Part shown: positions 63,193 to 64,000 of the stretch, piece by piece
How positions within the stretch are numbered: the stretch's first letter is position 1
Layout: every line of letters begins with the position of its first letter
The notes under the pieces: model-generated
What the model was told of the DNA's origin: nothing
What the model saw: the letters and a program-made list of their open reading frames with translations, nothing else
Databases searched by the model: none
Made by a program: the position numbers and the translations under genes
Source: Pseudomonadota bacterium
GTDB lineage: Bacteria > Pseudomonadota > Alphaproteobacteria > Rhizobiales > Xanthobacteraceae
Length of the DNA: 64,000 nucleotides
Direction of reading: 5' to 3'
Assembly: GCA_018240595.1 (NCBI GenBank)
Contig: JAFEFL010000063.1
Coordinates: forward strand, 236,701 to 300,700

Positions 63193-63528
63193 CTACCTAC
63201 GCCTAGCGTTTTCGACGACGCGCTGACAGGTCTGCTCAAGAACAAATAAGCGAAGGGCAGACGAAAGATTTCCGTGCAGACGCTCCGCGTCGATGCGACC
63301 CACCAAGTCTGATAAAGGCACCCCTTGCTCAATCGCAATCTTGCGCAGTTCGTTCCAGAATGGGTCTTCCAGACTGACGCTTGTCTTATGATGTCCGACG
63401 ACAATTGAGCGTTTAACGACGCGAGACTTCAGGTAGCTGGAGTTCTCTGCACGGGACGGCGTTCGGCCAGAGCCGCCAAATACGTCCTTAGGGGAAGGAA
63501 AAGCACGGTGCCGCGGTCTATTCGGCAT
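63193..63528 (-). CDS. Ribbon-helix-helix domain protein
   Basis: This 111-residue protein contains an RHH_4-type domain: KRSIVVGHHKTSVSLEDPFW (strand and helix 1), IAIEQGVPLSDLVGRID (helix 2), then NLSSALRLFVLEQ. Such proteins are small DNA-binding regulators common in alphaproteobacteria. The first 35 residues are disordered and basic; the true start may be the internal GTG just before KRSIVV. It converges with the small hypothetical gene, with 26 bases between. Confidence 0.7.
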   Translation of the reverse strand: MPNRPRHRAFPSPKDVFGGSGRTPSRAENSSYLKSRVVKRSIVVGHHKTSVSLEDPFWNELRKIAIEQGVPLSDLVGRIDAERLHGNLSSALRLFVLEQTCQRVVENARRR

Positions 63529-64000
63529 GGCAGGCCTCGCAGACGACCGAATATCGCATTAAGCCCTAAAAGTTGCAAACCATCTAAATACCCTCATTTC
63601 AAGGAATCCCGCAGGAGCACCACGGCTTCGCATACGGGATCGAACGATCAAGAGCGGTCGTGACTTTAAAATAATATTCCTAGGACTATTGACTCTTCTG
63701 GCGCCTAGGCTTATCTTCCATTCATCCCGCCCCATCGAGCGAGGGGTGTCTGATCAGCGTCTCCAGATGCTGGGGCGGGGAGCGGTGGCCGGGACGGGGC
63801 GTCGGAGATGCGGCGCGAATTTCCCCTCCCGGCGGTCCAAGCCGCTCGGTCCCGGCGCGCCTACCGCGCGTCACTGGGGCGTAAGGCCTATGGGCAAGGG
63901 GCAGAGCCAGGCGAGCCGATCCACCAGACGGCACACCTTTCCGAAGCAACCTCCCCGGACAGCCGACAAGCCCCGCAGCGGTGGATAGCAAGGTCAGTCC
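63529..64000. other. Right-end stretch without a recognised gene
   Basis: The first part (63530-63720) is AT-rich with no clear frame. From about 63722 to 63990 the sequence is GC-rich and open on both strands (99 codons plus, 89 codons minus), but neither translation looks like a protein: both are dominated by Arg, Pro and Gly. I looked for RNase P RNA, tmRNA and insertion-sequence ends and saw none that I could support. Confidence 0.5.

Noticed and set aside
63689..63991. Overlapping frames of 99 and 89 codons at the right end
   Set aside because: Both are Arg/Pro/Gly-rich products of GC-rich sequence with no motif, so neither can be called a gene.

Overview
The window looks like a chromosomal segment of a GC-rich alphaproteobacterium of the order Hyphomicrobiales (Bradyrhizobium/Xanthobacteraceae-like; Pseudolabrys-type genomes come to mind, but the genus is inference). 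Supporting signs: a carB of about 1,158 codons with the long first-half insertion typical of this group; the order carB-greA / lrp / trxB / LysR (lsrB-type); a tRNA-His with A73 and no encoded G-1; a PdhS/PleC-like histidine kinase; phasins; and many REP-like palindromes. No rRNA, CRISPR array, prophage or intact insertion sequence was seen.

Layout. 1-11,400: carA, an acetamidase/formamidase-family protein, an orphan NitT/TauT-type binding protein, a cupin, a methyltransferase, a malformed tRNA-Cys-like gene, an AtuA-like pair, a zinc ribbon, a YihY membrane protein, a DapA-family aldolase and a frameshifted CorA. 11,400-16,050: carB behind a leader with a terminator-like hairpin 32 nt before its start, then greA. 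16,050-19,150: an Asp/Glu racemase-fold enzyme, a secreted astacin-like metalloprotease in lower-GC DNA, and a ChrA-family transporter. 19,300-22,800: a periplasmic thiol module (small secreted Cys/His protein, ScsB/DsbD-like reductase, ScsC/DsbA-like protein). 22,800-26,800: lrp divergent from trxB-lsrB, a DMT exporter with a histidine-rich tail, and a probable structured sRNA ending in a strong terminator that resembles the AbcR family. 27,000-37,950: L,D-transpeptidase, MFS, tRNA-His, two phasins, a large PAS histidine kinase, DUF1194 and AsmA proteins. 37,950-41,700: glpD, a lone receiver protein and glpK. 41,860-52,900: GATase, SDR, a probable malonate cluster (TRAP transporter, malonyl-CoA decarboxylase, divergent CoA-transferase), LtrA, an MFS transporter and small proteins. 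53,785-58,780: a branched-chain-type ABC importer with a fused LivM-LivG polypeptide. 58,780-62,810: a GMC oxidoreductase and a GAF-PAS-GGDEF-EAL protein. 62,900-64,000: two small orphan genes and a stretch without a recognisable gene.

How parts fit together. carA and carB (pyrimidine/arginine entry) are split by about 10 kb. The trxB, lsrB and scs genes form a thiol-redox neighbourhood. The TRAP, malonyl-CoA decarboxylase and CaiB genes can be read as uptake, CoA activation and decarboxylation of malonate or a similar diacid. The most notable anomalies are the tRNA-Cys-like gene with an abnormal anticodon arm, ScsB lacking one of its two transmembrane cysteines, the AbcR-like sRNA candidate near lsrB, the carB leader hairpin and the corA frameshift.
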